Assembly (NCBI GenBank): GCA_900660155.1
Contig: CABFPE010000035.1
Location: forward strand, 539,793-603,792
Reading direction: 5' to 3'
Source: Hofstenia miamia
Lineage: Eukaryota > Xenacoelomorpha > Acoela > Hofsteniidae
DNA: 64,000 bases
The notes beneath the pieces were generated by a model. That model saw only the letters and a program-made list of their open reading frames with translations. It searched no databases and was not told the DNA's origin. This document shows positions 35,290 through 47,989 of this stretch, piece by piece. Numbering within the stretch: position 1 is the first letter of the stretch; every line of letters begins with the position of its first letter. The position numbers and the translations under genes are program-made.

Positions 35290-37175
35290 AGTAACGCGCT
35301 TAACATAATTGTTTCTTTACTGCTTAGCTTTCTGGATCAAAGCATTGTAGCTTTGTGTATCCAACTGCATTTTGTCATCGATGGGTACATATGTGTCAAA
35401 AACTTCTTCTGGTGTGATGTAGATGTCCATTGGTATCATATTAAACTTTTTTTGATAATTATTTCTCGATCTGACGGTCTTAAGATACTGACCAGTAAAG
35501 TATTTGCAACCAACAGGCATGGAATGACTCCACTTATCATTGATGGCATTTTCAGCAACTCATTTGCTTATCAGCTTTAGAAAATACAAAGGCTCGACAT
35601 TGTTACCGGTTAGTAAAGCTACGTAAGAAGGGATATCAACAAAATCGAAAATTTGCTCGTCTTGGCTTCCGTTATCAGTGTCTTCCTCAACCTAACAGTC
35701 GTGATGATTGTTCTCATCGTCTTCCGTTTGTTGTTTTTGACATTTATCAAATTCCAATACCAAACAAGAGTTATAATCAAACAGATATTATTTTAAAAGC
35801 ACATCATTATTGGCTTAGAAGATCATCATGTGTTGTTTCATACATCCATCGATTGTCATTGGTGTGTGTGGACATTAGGTGGACGCTTTAAGACAACATC
35901 TAAGGCAGGTACTTCTGTATAAGAATATTGAGGCTTCTTTGTGGTCAAGTAACTGACAATGCTACTGCTTTCGTTGAAAAATATATCTCTTGTTGCAATA
36001 TCATTTCGAAGAATGTTTTTCACCCCAAAGCTTGACATTGCATCAATTGCACCTTTTCCATGGACCGCTGCTCTGTAGGTTCGAATGATGCGTAAGTTAA
36101 ACTCGTCAGCAAGCTTCTCATACAAAAGTATGCTTTTCCTTGTACTGGGTTGGAACATTGTCACTTTGAATCCTTAGATCTTCGTTTTCAATACCGTACT
36201 TGTTGATGAGATCTCTGATGACAAAGTCAACGAAGAACGGGTCATGTTTAGTGTCGTCACTGATATAGTAATGGTAACGACATTCTACTGGCTCAACGAT
36301 GGCGCAATGCAAAGTGAACTGCTTTCCTGAGAAATGCGCGCTAATTGTACCTCATCCTTTGGCCTCAAGGACAGATTCTATGAGAAATCCAACTCTATGT
36401 ATTTGACATTATATACCTCTTTCAAAACAGGCAACACACAAGATGTACAATTGTCGACGTACGTTCTGTGCTTCAAGTAAGCCTTGCTCAAACCTCGAAG
36501 CTTTTCTACCAATTGACAAACAGGTGCACACAAATCAACACGAGCAGTTCGCGTATACTCTATTTCCTTTCCTTCCTTTCCAAAATATTTCTCCTTGACT
36601 GTTCGATATTCATAGTATTTGCAGTTTTTGTTTTATTTGATTTCCTCAAAATCAGCGTTGGTTTCTAAATTCTTCAAATAAGCTGTAAGAGAGGCATGGT
36701 GTGTACCTCTGAACGTATTAATCGCTTTCAAAATGATATGAGGGTTGAGATAATATATGCATAGACAAATTTGCTTCTCCTCTTCACTTGGCTTGAGGAC
36801 GTAAAAAGCTTTGAATTGAAAAAAGCGGATAGTGAAATTGACCTTTCTTCAGTCTCATTAGAAAGAAAGGAAATTTGCTTTCAAAAGCTTTAAAACTATT
36901 CGTAGAATCATTTGACGTTGTTGAGTTCTGCAACCAAAAGTCGAAAATTTTCTGACGCGGGACGTGGTAGCTTTTTCTGTCTGATGGTTTGAGGCTTGAT
37001 GTCAACAATGCTTTTAAAGGACAGTTGATTCGACAACCACCTGAAACAAATTGGATCATTTAATAGCTCTCCAAAACACTCTTTCATGAATGATATGGCA
37101 TATGATCGATTTCCTTGCAATTTGTTATTTTCAACTGTTAATATGTCTTGTTTATTTTTAAAACTGTCCAATGGA
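35290..37175 (-). pseudogene. Decayed element coding a DDE-like transposase of unassigned family
   Basis: Minus-strand pieces in order: an N-terminal block with NRSYAISFMKECFGELL and DIKPQTIRQKKLPRPASEN (37171-36908). A cysteine-bearing stretch follows (LRGLSKAYLKHRTYVDNC, about 36480). Then comes ALHCAIVEPVECRYHYYISD (36312 region) with LRIQSDNVPTQYK, then FNLRIIRTYRAAVHGKGAID with AMSSFGVKN (36164-35856), and a C-terminal block CKYFTGQYLKTVR ending at 35317. Acidic residues before 'DN..QYK' and in 'HGKG(A)xD' suggest a DDE/RNase-H fold. Proteins of this type are abundant and uncharacterised in invertebrate genomes. The copy is broken and its ends are not found. Confidence 0.55.
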
Positions 37176-38362
37176 ATTGTAATAAAATGGCATCTTCACT
37201 TTTTTTGAAGAAGTGCATTGTAATGTCTTCTATTTTTTTATTTTCAAAAGTTACAGTATATAAAAATGGAATTATTTTATGAATTGCTGCTCTTTTGGAC
37301 TTTTGATGTATTTTCAATGTAATTCTAAAAACTTAGAATAAAAATGAGGTTTTTAATGTACTTTTTTTTGTTTATCTGCCCGTGCTTTAAAAATTTGATT
37401 ATATCACTAAGCTTTTGCGGACATTTTTATCATCAGGTTTAGTGGAATACTGAAATCCCCTGACGCTCTTTTTTGAACGAAATACTTGCTATTGTCAAAG
37501 ATCGATGCTTTTAGATTGACTTTCAAGGAACGAAAATTTTAAAATAAGAGCAAAGAAGGATTTATTATTCCGCCTAATATTTTAAAATATTATAAATGTT
37601 TGCAAACAAACATTTCCACATTAACCCTTATCAGGACGTCTGAAACAAAATATCTTGTCGGACTTCTGTCAACACTTATTAATTCCTATATAAATCAATA
37701 GAACATTTCAATAATGTATAAAGAATTGTATAGTAAATATACTATTTCTACCGTTGCTTATAATTGGTAAGAACTTACGGGGCATCTATTGAAATTCTTA
37801 CTTATTATTTGTAGGTGCAATATACAGATAAAAGATAAATACAAAACGTAAAACTATATAGAACAGCCTCTGCATGATGTCAATTTACAAAGAACATGGT
37901 GAAGCAAGGATTCAATATATTAACGTTACTTAATGTACTTACTATTTTTTTGCTAAATATTCAACAAGTGATCATTCTTGTAATAATATCCACCATTAAA
38001 ACTTCTTATCCTGAATTTCCTAAATTTGGATGATATTTCTAAGACTCATGTGATTCAGTTTATACAAAGTTGACTATATAAGATTATGAAAAGCAAGTGT
38101 TTCTATTTCTACCTCCACCAAGATAAAGATTGGTTTCAATGACTTCATTATAAATGGCATTTGTTTTTGTAGCAGTAGTTTATTTATAAGCAAATTCTTA
38201 CGATACTAAATAGATTTATATTTTACATAAATTTCCAGTGGAATATTCCTAGAAAACACCAATAAACTGAAGAGTTTCGAAATCCAATAAAATTTGCAAT
38301 TAATCGGCTCCCAAGATTAATCGTTTTTCAATGTTGACAAGTTAATCACATTTTTCAACCCT
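37176..38362. other. No recognisable gene
   Basis: AT-rich sequence. Nothing to report except scattered CGATTAATC words near 38300-38330. Confidence 0.45.
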
Positions 38363-39171
38363 ATCATGGCCAAATTTGACCATTTAAATGACATTTAAGA
38401 TGCTTAAATTCAATTAAATTATGAAAATTTAATTAAAGGATAGTTTAAACTAATTTGAATAAACAAACTGCATTCAAACTATGACTCATGCAAAAGTAGG
38501 TAAATTCAAATCGATTAATCTATCGTCTGCTTAGGTTCCAACACAAATTTATTTCAGATAGTATCCATTGAAATCCTGTTTATACCAGATAAAATTGAAG
38601 TCTTTAGGCAATGACCGATAGCATTTAGCTGGGGAAGGCAACATTCTGAGCAAGTTCGCGCACCTATTCTGAGCGAAGTTAAGTACTTTCAGCAACTAGT
38701 TCAAATGCCGTTTATTCTAGAAAATTGTCTAGTTGAGTCCAGTTTTCTATACGATATTGCAGACCAGCACAAGTGTTGGCTTGATATATCTACAAAACCT
38801 GTGAACATCTAAGAGATAGGTTGAAATTACTACACTAGGGGTATCCGTCTATATTTTGAAAAATATGCATAGACAATAATATCTGATTTATTCAGGTTTA
38901 CATAACTTACAATAAGATTTTGCATTTTTCTCCAATTGTTCATATAAAAATTGTTTAAAAGCAATCCGTTAGGTTTCAATATGCTATTTATTGCTTGTTT
39001 ACTACATTGTAGATGCCCTCAACCTACCGTTTAACTAATGCATGTCAAATAAACGGAGTTTAAACGAAATCATTTAATTGACTGCTGCATTTAAACAAAC
39101 GGCTAATTTAAACTAAGTACGTTTAAAACCGTTTAAAACGATTCATTTAAATGCTCAACACTGATCATGGC
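38363..39171. mobile_element. hAT-type MITE with exact 8-bp target duplication
   Basis: ATCATGGC occurs at 38363-38370 and 39164-39171, directly flanking 38371-39163. The ends are inverted repeats: CAAATTTGACCATTTAAATG on the left against CAGTGTTGAGCATTTAAATG read inward from the right (15 of 20 match). An 8-bp duplication with CA...TG ends is the hallmark of hAT transposons. The 793-bp interior has no long open frame, so it is non-autonomous. Subterminal ATTTAAA/GTTTAAAC words are repeated, mainly near the right end. Confidence 0.8.
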
Positions 39172-39457
39172 CTACTAAATATGTGGTTGGCCACCACCCT
39201 ACTGCACGTTCAAGTTCTATTTAATTAAATAAGTTATTTATCTATTAAATATATTTAATATTCACCAAGAAATTCTCATGTTTTATTGATGTTTCAAAAT
39301 GTATTTGGACATTGATGTACATAGTACATGGTTGATTAATTTCTAAAGCTTCGCATTGGCGAGAATTGAATTTACACACAATCATGATAAAACGCATTGA
39401 GAATTTGAACACAACAATTACACTCAAGTAAATAATTGTAACACCCGGTCTCTCTGT

Positions 39458-39474
39458 GTGTGCGTGTGTGTGTT
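39458..39474. repeat. GT-rich microsatellite
   Basis: GTGTGTGCGTGTGTGTG, just upstream of a possible splice acceptor (TTTAG at 39473-39477). Confidence 0.7.
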
Positions 39475-39530
39475 TAGCTGATAGACGATTATGCTATATC
39501 CGCTGTTTATGTACTCATGAGCAAATCGAT

Positions 39531-40094
39531 ATGGGTGAGAAGGAAAAGGTCAGTTTTTTAGAAGAATCAATCATTTATGAATCGGAAGGAAAAGCATTTG
39601 AAGAAATCAATGCAGATAATTTCGGGAAAATAGCCACAGCATCGCGTAGCATTACTATCCAATCAAAAGACGCATTCGAGGAAATTCGACAAACGTGGTC
39701 TCAATTGCAAGAGCAGTTTGGAGAGGATTCCCTAAGAGACGAATTCAATTCATTTCTGTCAAACGTCAGCAGTGCGGTACGATCCGCGCTAAATGAAAAA
39801 GAAGAGGACTTGCAGTTTCAAAAAGCAAAAGTTGAGAACCTGTTGACAACCATTGAAGATTTAAATGGGGAGTTGGATATGCAGTTAGATCTAGAGAAGG
39901 AAAGAGCGAAAAAAGAGTACGAAGCTCGGGAAAGAATACTTCTTCACACTCTTAGAGAAAAATTACGTCAATCCACCAGCGCAATGGAAGAATTCAGAGA
40001 AGAAAATCAGGTACTACGCTCCCAGCTGTCTGAAATTGAAACTAGAAAGAACTACCTGATTGCAGAAACTGAGAAATTGTCACAAGAAAAACAG
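39531..40094 (+). CDS. RASEF: RASEF-like protein, coiled-coil exon
   Basis: 188 codons from the ATG at 39531 to a GT donor at 40095, ending in phase 0. The protein begins MGEKEKVSFLEE. From about residue 90 it is a continuous charged coiled coil (EKEEDLQFQKAKVENLL, KKEYEARERILLHTLREKL, EENQVLRSQLSEIETRKNYL). In the RASEF/CRACR2A/Rab44 family a coiled coil for self-association lies between N-terminal EF-hands and the Rab domain. No EF-hand is present here or visible upstream. Either the EF-hand exons lie before this window or were missed, or this gene starts without them. An acceptor-like TTTAG at 39473-39477 keeps the frame open, so the true exon may start at 39478. Confidence 0.75.
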
Positions 40095-41863
40095 GTAATT
40101 TCATTTTTATAATTCATAACAACGAATTCATTATAAAATTTTACAGAATAGACCTTTGCATCCTTTATCCAAAATTATCAAAAATATTGGGGCTTCGTAG
40201 TCTGATTAGGTCTTGAACCCTAGTTAGTACTTGAGAATGGTTCGAAGAAAGCACTTCAAAAAGAAACAAAATGAAAAAACATGAAAGGTTTTATTACCAA
40301 CATAATTAGTTAAGTTTTTCTGCTGAGGTTAGGTCAAATTACTTTATATAAATATTCTTACGCTTTTCCTACGCAGTTTTGTACATCCATTTTAATGGGA
40401 TACCAATGTGTATTTTTTCGGAATATAATTTGTGCAGTCACTATGTAAATGGATACATTCTTAGTTGAGTAATTATATCACTTGCAAAATATAGTTGTAT
40501 ACATGCATAATTATATCCTAGCAGTTTGAAGCATCAGTCTTATATCCAGAACAGCCTTAAGTGGGTAAAATTTCAAAGCCAAGTATGTCAAGTCTTTTAA
40601 ATATCATTAACTGATATTATTATAGAAATGATTTAAGTTCGTTTTCTTCCACTACACATGTTTATAATATAATAAAATAATATTTTAAATATGATATAAT
40701 GTAAGAAATAATATAATATAGTACATAATAAAAAAATATGTTAAGTCAAATTTTGTTAGAAAAAGTCTAAGTGTTTCTATAAATTTGTTTTCCTTTAAAA
40801 TTTGGAAAATTCACGAAATTTTGGGTTTGTAAAGATTTAATAAGACATAATTTAATAAAAGACCTTAATGTCAAAACGTTAAGAATAAAGTCGCAAATTA
40901 TTGTCATATATCAATAATAAAATAAATTTGAAATGCACTGCTATTAATGATAGTCTGTAGTCAGTTATCAAAATATATCACATTTTGCCATAAAAATATA
41001 TCAAACTAAATCACAAAGTAAATAAATTGTCCGTGCATTTTTATTCTTCTTTGGTTAAAAAGCAAAATTTTAAAATATTTTAAGGAAATAAAATGTGTCT
41101 GAACTATTATTTATAATTTTATACTTATACTTGAAGAACTTATCTATACAATTTATATTTGCTCATCCTAAGTTACACTATATTTCTGTACATAAAAATA
41201 CATTCACAGTTAGAAAACAAATACATCTTTATGTGGTTAGGGAAGTTTTGTACTTTAATTAGAATTTCACAATGGAAATTAAAATAAAGATTAGGCTGGA
41301 GGGTGGATAAGTCAAATAGAAAGATTTTCTCTAAACTAAAATCTCGAGATTAGTTGTTTAAATCTGCTATAAATAGCATGCCTATTAAATTTTAAGAGAT
41401 TCTGTTAACTAGATCTGCTACTCATATAAATGTTTATCTACAGTTTGTTCGTCAAACCAAGATTTTATTTGTGACATCCGAAATCTGTCACGTCACTTTG
41501 TCATTGAAAGAAGCTGAAGAATTTTACAATAAAAATATAACATTTAATTAATGGCAATAAATTATTCCAATAAAAATAATGTATAAACAAATTATGTAAA
41601 TGAATCAATTTTATAGGCACTAACAAGGCCTACTTTAGTACAAAAAACAAAAGGAAGCAATAATATGTTCTTGTAAGTAGGAAATTGGTTTAAATTTTGC
41701 TTAAGTATTCAAAATAAAGATTATCACGAAATCCCTAGACTTTTATGGCCCTATATGCATTCCGTTCGCATTGAAACAAACAAAGGGTTCACCAAACAAA
41801 TGAACGGGTTTCACATGTTAAGAAGTACAAAAAATTCTTAGAAATACCGCAACTCCAAATATN

Positions 41864-41929
<66 letters not shown>

Positions 41930-42299
41930 TCATGCTGATGAACAAAAGATTTCTTTCATTCATTGAAATGAGTTTACGCTAAAGAATTAGAATTTTTGGT
42001 GGTGTGCAATTGAATGGGAAGTGTTGCTTAGACAATTAATCCTCATGTGTAGCATAAAATTAATAAACAACGATTTTATTAAATGCTGATTCTGCAACAA
42101 TCCATTGGTTACCTGAATATAATTATTTGAAGATACTAAATGAATATAAATATATATATATATATTTTTCTTTACACTTTGACTATCAAAACGGAAACTC
42201 CAATTTGTTTTTTTAATGCTAAACCTATTTTTGCTATAAACGTTTCCATACTCTACACAATTATGCTCAGAAATTTAATGGAAAGATCATGTTCTAGGG

Positions 42300-42366
<67 letters not shown>

Positions 42367-42469
42367 CAAGAATTTATAAATCAATGCACATTATGTATTG
42401 TTTCTACACATGTGTGTAATTTCACATATCTGTCTATATTATGCATTAATTAATAAGATTCAATTGTAG
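40095..42469 (+). other. Intron of RASEF-like gene
   Basis: GT at 40095 and AG at 42468-42469 (CAATTGTAG). It is AT-rich with TA microsatellites at 41864-41930 (an N at 41863) and 42301-42363. No other gene is visible. Confidence 0.7.
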
Positions 42470-42891
42470 GAAATTCTATCCACCCTTAAGTCAACTCTAT
42501 CGGAATTAGAAAAAGCAAAGAGTAATGCGACTACGAATAATGCTAATGATGATGAAGTGGATGGATCATTTTCAGATGGTCAGTACAAAGAACTTGCATT
42601 TCAATTAATTGAAGAACGAGACAAACTTTATTGCGCGCTTCAGAATCTTGAAGATCAAAACAAAAAATTACTTGAGGAAAAAGTTGAATTAGAAGAATTC
42701 AGAGCATATTGTAGCAATGCTATTATCAACGCTGCTCTAGATCCTGAGAATGATAATTCCAATATCGATGCAGAAATCTTGAAAGATATAATGGAATATG
42801 AAGAGAAACGAAGGGCAGAAGATGAAGAATTCTGGACATTCGATTGCATGTCTTCCACTACATGTACACCTACTGTTTGTGGAACAATGAC
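42470..42891 (+). CDS. RASEF: RASEF-like protein, second coiled-coil exon
   Basis: Starts in phase 0 after CAATTGTAG and ends at a strong donor (AC|GTAAGT), leaving phase 2. It encodes ILSTLKSTLSELEKAKS, an Asn/Asp-rich linker, then a second coiled coil (YKELAFQLIEERDKLYCALQ, EDQNKKLLEEKVELEEF) and an acidic stretch (EILKDIMEYEEKRRAEDEEF) with a cysteine/threonine-rich end (STTCTPTVCGTM). The joined reading frame with the previous exon is open and the heptad pattern continues across the junction. Confidence 0.8.
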
Positions 42892-43457
42892 GTAAGTTTT
42901 GTTCTTCGAACTTTGCAATTTTCTTTTTAATCGAATTGATTTTGAGTGGCTTTCTCTAAATAACTGACTTAATTTAAAATGTACAACTCATACTCTCAAG
43001 TGATTATTGAACTTGTAGAGCTGCAATTTAAATAATAGGTTTGAAAGCATATAATTGCTAAGTTTATATTTAAATTCTTCTAAAACAGACTTAAATGCAA
43101 CGTATTTTTGCAGAGGGGAAAAGCTTTTTAGCCTTGTTCACTAAATGTTTAGGACAATTTTTTAACATGCTTTAAAATGTCCCAGAACCTTGCATATTAT
43201 ACTGGTATTAATTTTGAGTTAGTTAATAAAGAACAAAACAGTATTTAGACAAAACTCTTTCATATGATTCAAAATGTTTTCTAGCAAAATAGCTTAGGTA
43301 CATGAAAGAAATTATTTGTCTACTTATGTCTGGAAAATAGTTAATTAGTAAAGTATTCATGAGCAGTTGTTTGAGCACTATTGCATTACTAACTATCATA
43401 TATAGATTTCTGCAATCTTTGCCTATAATATAAAACAGTCCATCAGCCTTTTAGTAC

Positions 43458-43985
43458 AGACCCGAGTATATTAATTGGAACACCAGTTTTCAAGACAGAA
43501 ACAAAATCTATTCAAGTTAGTTATCCGCATACAGCTCATGCAGCGAGCATAAAGTTTTTGTTGTTGGGTCAATGAATGCAAATCTATACCTGGACATTCT
43601 CAAAACCTATCTACATCCTTTCATTGCTGGTTTTCAACGAGAAAATCCCATTTTTCAACAGGACAACGAACCTTGCTTTAAAGCCCAAAGTGCCCTCCAA
43701 CACCTTCACGACCATGGCCTTTACTGGCCACCCTACAGCCCTGACATGAACAATATTGACAACTTGTGGTCTTTTTTAAAGAAAAAGGTGCATCAGCATC
43801 CCTGTATCACAAGAAATAAATTGATCCACAGTGCAACACATCTGGCTGACTGATGCTGATATAAAGACAACCTGTATCGCTTTGCATGAAAGAATGCCTC
43901 GTCGTGTTCAGTTTCTTCGAAAGTCCGGTGGAGGGTATATTAAACATTCATGTAAACATTTCATAATGTTTAGACACGAGGTCTA
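43458..43985 (+). mobile_element. Tc1-like transposon, internally deleted
   Basis: The left edge ACAGACCCGAGTATATTAAT resembles Tc1-type ends, and a weaker inverted match (AGACACGAGGTCTAATA) lies at the right, next to a TA repeat. The open frame 43572-43853 reads MNANLYLDILKTYL, FQQDNEPCFK and WPPYSPDMNNIDNLW followed by SFLKKKV. After a frame change it reads LHERMPRRVQ and SGGGYIKH, the normal Tc1 C-terminus. The first catalytic Asp and the DNA-binding half are deleted. The third catalytic position, normally Glu in IENLW, is Asp (IDNLW), 31 residues after the second Asp instead of the usual 34. Confidence 0.8.
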
Positions 43986-46149
43986 ATATATATATATATG
44001 AGCTTCAGCCTGTAATTAGAAATAATTTGATAAGAAGTATGATATAAAATATTCAAAACAATTTGGAGTGTTTAATAAGACTATGTAAAATTGATCAAAA
44101 CAACAAAAATAATTAATAATCTTAGTACATCCAATATACATATTTGTACTAGTAACATTACATAAGAGACTTTTTTAAGTTCTGATACATTCGTACAATT
44201 ATCAATGCTATATTTTTAGTAGTTCAGCATCTAGACATTAAATTAAATAAACGTCCTTAAAACATGGTAAAGTCATTAGAAATTAGTCGATATTTTTCTC
44301 AATGTGACCTGTCATGAATATGCAAATGTGTGTACATGGAATGTGACTCCATTTTCTTGTAAACTAGGTTACTAAAATAATGTAGATTTTAATAAGTTTT
44401 CTTGGATTCACTACATGTGAACATCATTTGGGGAAAAGCATGATGTATTGTCAATGGATTGTCAAAGAATTCAAATTTATATTATACATCTAATCAAATA
44501 ATGAAAATTGATATGGCAAACGAAGGTTAAATTTCTAGTGAGTGGATTTCAAAATTTATTCTTAATAAATAATTATAATTATATTCTAACAAAGTCTGTT
44601 AGTATATATGTAGACTTGTTTGCAAAAGCTTGTGTAATTTTTTGTTTGCAAAAATTCAAATGAAGATCAATTCAATTTTGAACCCTTTATGTGTCATCTT
44701 TTTAAGAATAAAAAGCCAATTTCTGCAGTGTTTTAATGGTATCTTTTACACGACAATAATCTATTTGTGCTATTTTTTCAATGTTTTACTCAAAGCCACA
44801 AGTTTGTACAAATATTGTAGCAATGACTTGATTCTAATAGATTTCATTGTCCAAACTGCAGGCTATAATTAGTCTTAAAACTGAAGAACAACTACATGTA
44901 ACCAGAACTTATACGGTTATCTCAAATTAATTTTTTTCATTTACAAAGTTGAGATTAGCTATTGCTTTGATGTTTTTATAAATTTGTAAATTAATATAAT
45001 ATGAGATTATTATATTCAAAAAAACACTTGAACAACTGAATTCCACTGGATATTTAAGCTCTAATTTATAAGCTCATTCCTCAAGATTCATTAATACATT
45101 TAAAAGTAATTGCAGTCGACTTTCAAATTGTCTTTTGTTATTCCACATTGTTAAAGTCAATTTAACCATGTATTGCCAAAGGCATTGTAACCTTATTGAG
45201 AATTCAGCAGATTTAAGTTTCAATTCTATTTCACCATAACTATTATCGAAATGGATAATTTGTTAAAATATGAAAGCAGTTTTGCTTGAATTGTAATTTT
45301 ATTGATAACAATTATATTTTCAAATTTTTCTTTTTCATAAGCATTTAAATATAGAAATTCACGAATGCAATAATTCGATTTATTTAAATACCACTGAAAT
45401 TGTTTGCAAATTTTTTTTAATTAAATGATACAAAACTTTATCATTTCTCATGGAATATGAAGTGTTTGTAAACAGCCATAAACCGAAACAGAAGAGAATA
45501 CAATTTTAAGTATTGCTTGCGACAGCATTTTTTTAAAAACCAACCATAAAAAATATGTGAAATTTATAAAAATTGATAAAAAATCAATTTGTGTGAATTG
45601 TCAGAGGTCGTATTATGATACATTACCCAAAAACTTTTCGCATTAATTTTAACATGGAAAGAAACCTTTAATATTTTAAATTGAAACCAAACAATTCATA
45701 TCATATATGAATAAATGGGACTTTAGGTATTTATAATTGTAAAGACCTATTTGGCTGCAATATGGAGAAATCTTTGTTATTACATGTTGAGCAGGAATTT
45801 AGCATTGTTGTAGTAACTAGATGGATTCAATGATTATGTTTCTAAGTTAAGTTCATTTTATGTGCATAAATAATAATCCAAACGTAGTTATAAATTATCA
45901 GAAATAAATATATTTTTAGAAGGTAATTTTCTTAAAGGTCCACTAAGAGTACCTCACTTTGGTATGGAGTCTTAAAACGTATATATATATATATATTTAT
46001 AATTGTAACAAAGATGTAAGAGTAACATATTCATTGAAAAATCTTGTACCAAAAAGCCTGACCTCGCACTAGACGTGAGCAAATATTTAATTGGCAGTCA
46101 GTTGAGATACATTTTGAAACAAAGTGTTTCTGAATTGATTATTCTTGGC

Positions 46150-46440
46150 ATGCTAAATTGGATTGGGGATGGGGTATTTAATTCAATGGAACTGGTACCT
46201 GGGAATAAATGCTTCAGCGGCGCTGTAAAGAACATTGGACTGGTTGCATAAATGAAAAAACTGGGACCATGGATTTCAAAAATGTCAAATTATTATTATT
46301 ATTGCTTTGCGAGATTCGCTCAAAATATAGTTGTGCAGTCAGACCACATGAGACTGGTATAGGACGGAATTGAACAAAATCAAGTGGGATAAGTAGGATT
46401 GGTACCAATAAACTTCTGTTCCCACAGAACCTTAATATCT
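46150..46440. repeat. GGGAC-type repeat, copy 1
   Basis: AT-rich stretch studded with GGAACTGG, CTGGGACCATGG, GACTGGT and GTGGGATAAG words. It ends, read from the right, TTAAGGTTCTGTGGGAACAG, matching the end of copy 3 (TTAGGGTTCTGCGGGACCAG). Probably a hAT-like MITE; no coding capacity. Confidence 0.45.
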
Positions 46441-47279
46441 AGCGTAATGTAAATACATAATGTTTTAATTGCAATTCGGTTAATCACTTATTTAAATATA
46501 TTATCGTCAATGTCATTCTACTCAGAAACTGCTTGACTTTCAAGTACTTCTAGCACAGGAATAATTTTGATACAAATGTTCATCATTAAATGAGAGCACA
46601 TTGCCCAATAGATGGGAGAATACTACAGATATCAATTTCTTTATAAATTTAGAGGAAATTTTTCGAAAATGCGGATAAAGAGCTTTGTATCCTTAACACC
46701 ACTAGGTAGTTAGGTTAGGACAGTTTCTTCCCAAAATTTGGTATCTCCGTGTTTGGGTTAGGGCTATAAAGCAAAATTAGAGGATAGGTTGAGTTATTAA
46801 TGATCATTCAAAATTTGTAAAGCTACATGTACTTGATGAAGTAAATCATTACATTGATAGTAAAGTTAATGACAGACAAAAACATTTTAAAATCTTCTGT
46901 TCATTAGAATGACAAAGTTATGACATTTTGCCAAACGTTATTTTTGTCTATTAATGAAAATATGAATATACAGTACTTGTAACTCTCACAGAGTGTTATC
47001 GGTATCTTAAAAAATAATTAATAATTTGAGCCTGTTTGAATTTTTGAAAATCAGCTAATACGTTAGATTTGGTCTATTCAATTTTTCTTGATCCGTTTGC
47101 AGGCCGGCTGTACTGAATGACTACTATTGTTTTCATTTTCACAGTGATGACCTGAAAATGCACGTCCAAGTCTGATAATATTGCTTTTTAGCATTGATAT
47201 ATTTTTGCTTGAATATTTGCGTCTGATCCATTTGTATTAGCGATTACTATCATATTTGAAGCAAATTTCGGTTTATCAG

Positions 47280-47411
47280 CAAAACAGAAACTGCTGTTCC
47301 CAAGACAAATGACCTCACGAATATTTCAACAACAGCTGGAAATTCAGAACAAGGAGACCAATCACTTCAAAGTAGATCTTGGCGTGATTAATTTAAATCC
47401 TCAAAGTAATG
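47280..47411 (+). CDS. RASEF: RASEF-like protein, internal linker exon (tentative)
   Basis: Bounded by an acceptor (GTTTATCAG|C) and a strong donor (AATG|GTAAGT). The only frame open throughout reads KQKLLFPRQMTSRIFQQQLE, IQNKETNHFKVDLGVINLNP. It would be entered in phase 1 and left in phase 1. Its composition is like the disordered linker between coiled coil and GTPase in this family, which is poorly conserved, so the call rests on splice sites, strand and open frame rather than on homology. Confidence 0.5.
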
Positions 47412-47989
47412 GTAAGTAAAAAGCCACCATCTATTTTAAGGTCATTTGCATCTTAAAAAGAACTGAAGTAGTAATAGTATTATAGAAAATTAGGTTGCAA
47501 AGCTTCATCCCGAATCTGAAAAAGTGAATAACTTTTATTTTGTATTTAAGCTTCAACTGTTGAATGATTGAAGCTAGATTTCTTCATTTCATTCTTGCAC
47601 TAATTTGAAAATGATAATATTTTTTTAGGTGAATTATAAATTTATTCATAAGTTGGCATAAATGCCTTAAAATGGCTAAGCGCTGTATCAGCTTTATTGT
47701 TCCACCCTTTCGTTAAAAACACCTGCTATTGTTACTAATAAATTTGCAACAGCAATGAGTTTATTATAATTTTGAAATAACTGTCCTCCACTGAATAATT
47801 TATTACATTTTTTAACTTTGAAGATGCAAAAATGATTCTACATCGACACAAAACAATTAGCTCAATAATTTTATTGAACATATTGGGAAATATATTAGAA
47901 GTTTACTCTAACTGCCCATTGTGACTTTAAAGTACCAAACAGTTGTGTCCAAATATTCCAACAACTTTCTAAAAACTTATAAGAAATTT

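Larger units (their letters stand above)
42892..47279 (+). other. Intron of RASEF-like gene, probably with an unseen exon
   Basis: Contains a Tc1 remnant (43458-43985), a GGGAC-type repeat (46150-46440) and TA repeats. The upstream exon ends in phase 2 but the next recognised exon must be entered in phase 1, so at least one coding exon is missing here. One candidate begins after TTTGCAG near 47102 and reads PAVLNDYY, but its donor is weak. Confidence 0.5.

Noticed and set aside
31626-38560. Possible 7-kb element with CGATTAATC-rich ends enclosing the DDE-like gene
   Set aside because: The two end regions share only short words; no convincing terminal inverted repeat or target duplication could be aligned.
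47102-47142. 41-base exon candidate that would repair the RASEF phase problem
   Set aside because: The acceptor (TTTGCAG) is good and the phase fits, but the donor (CACA|GTGATG) is weak and there is no homology to support it.
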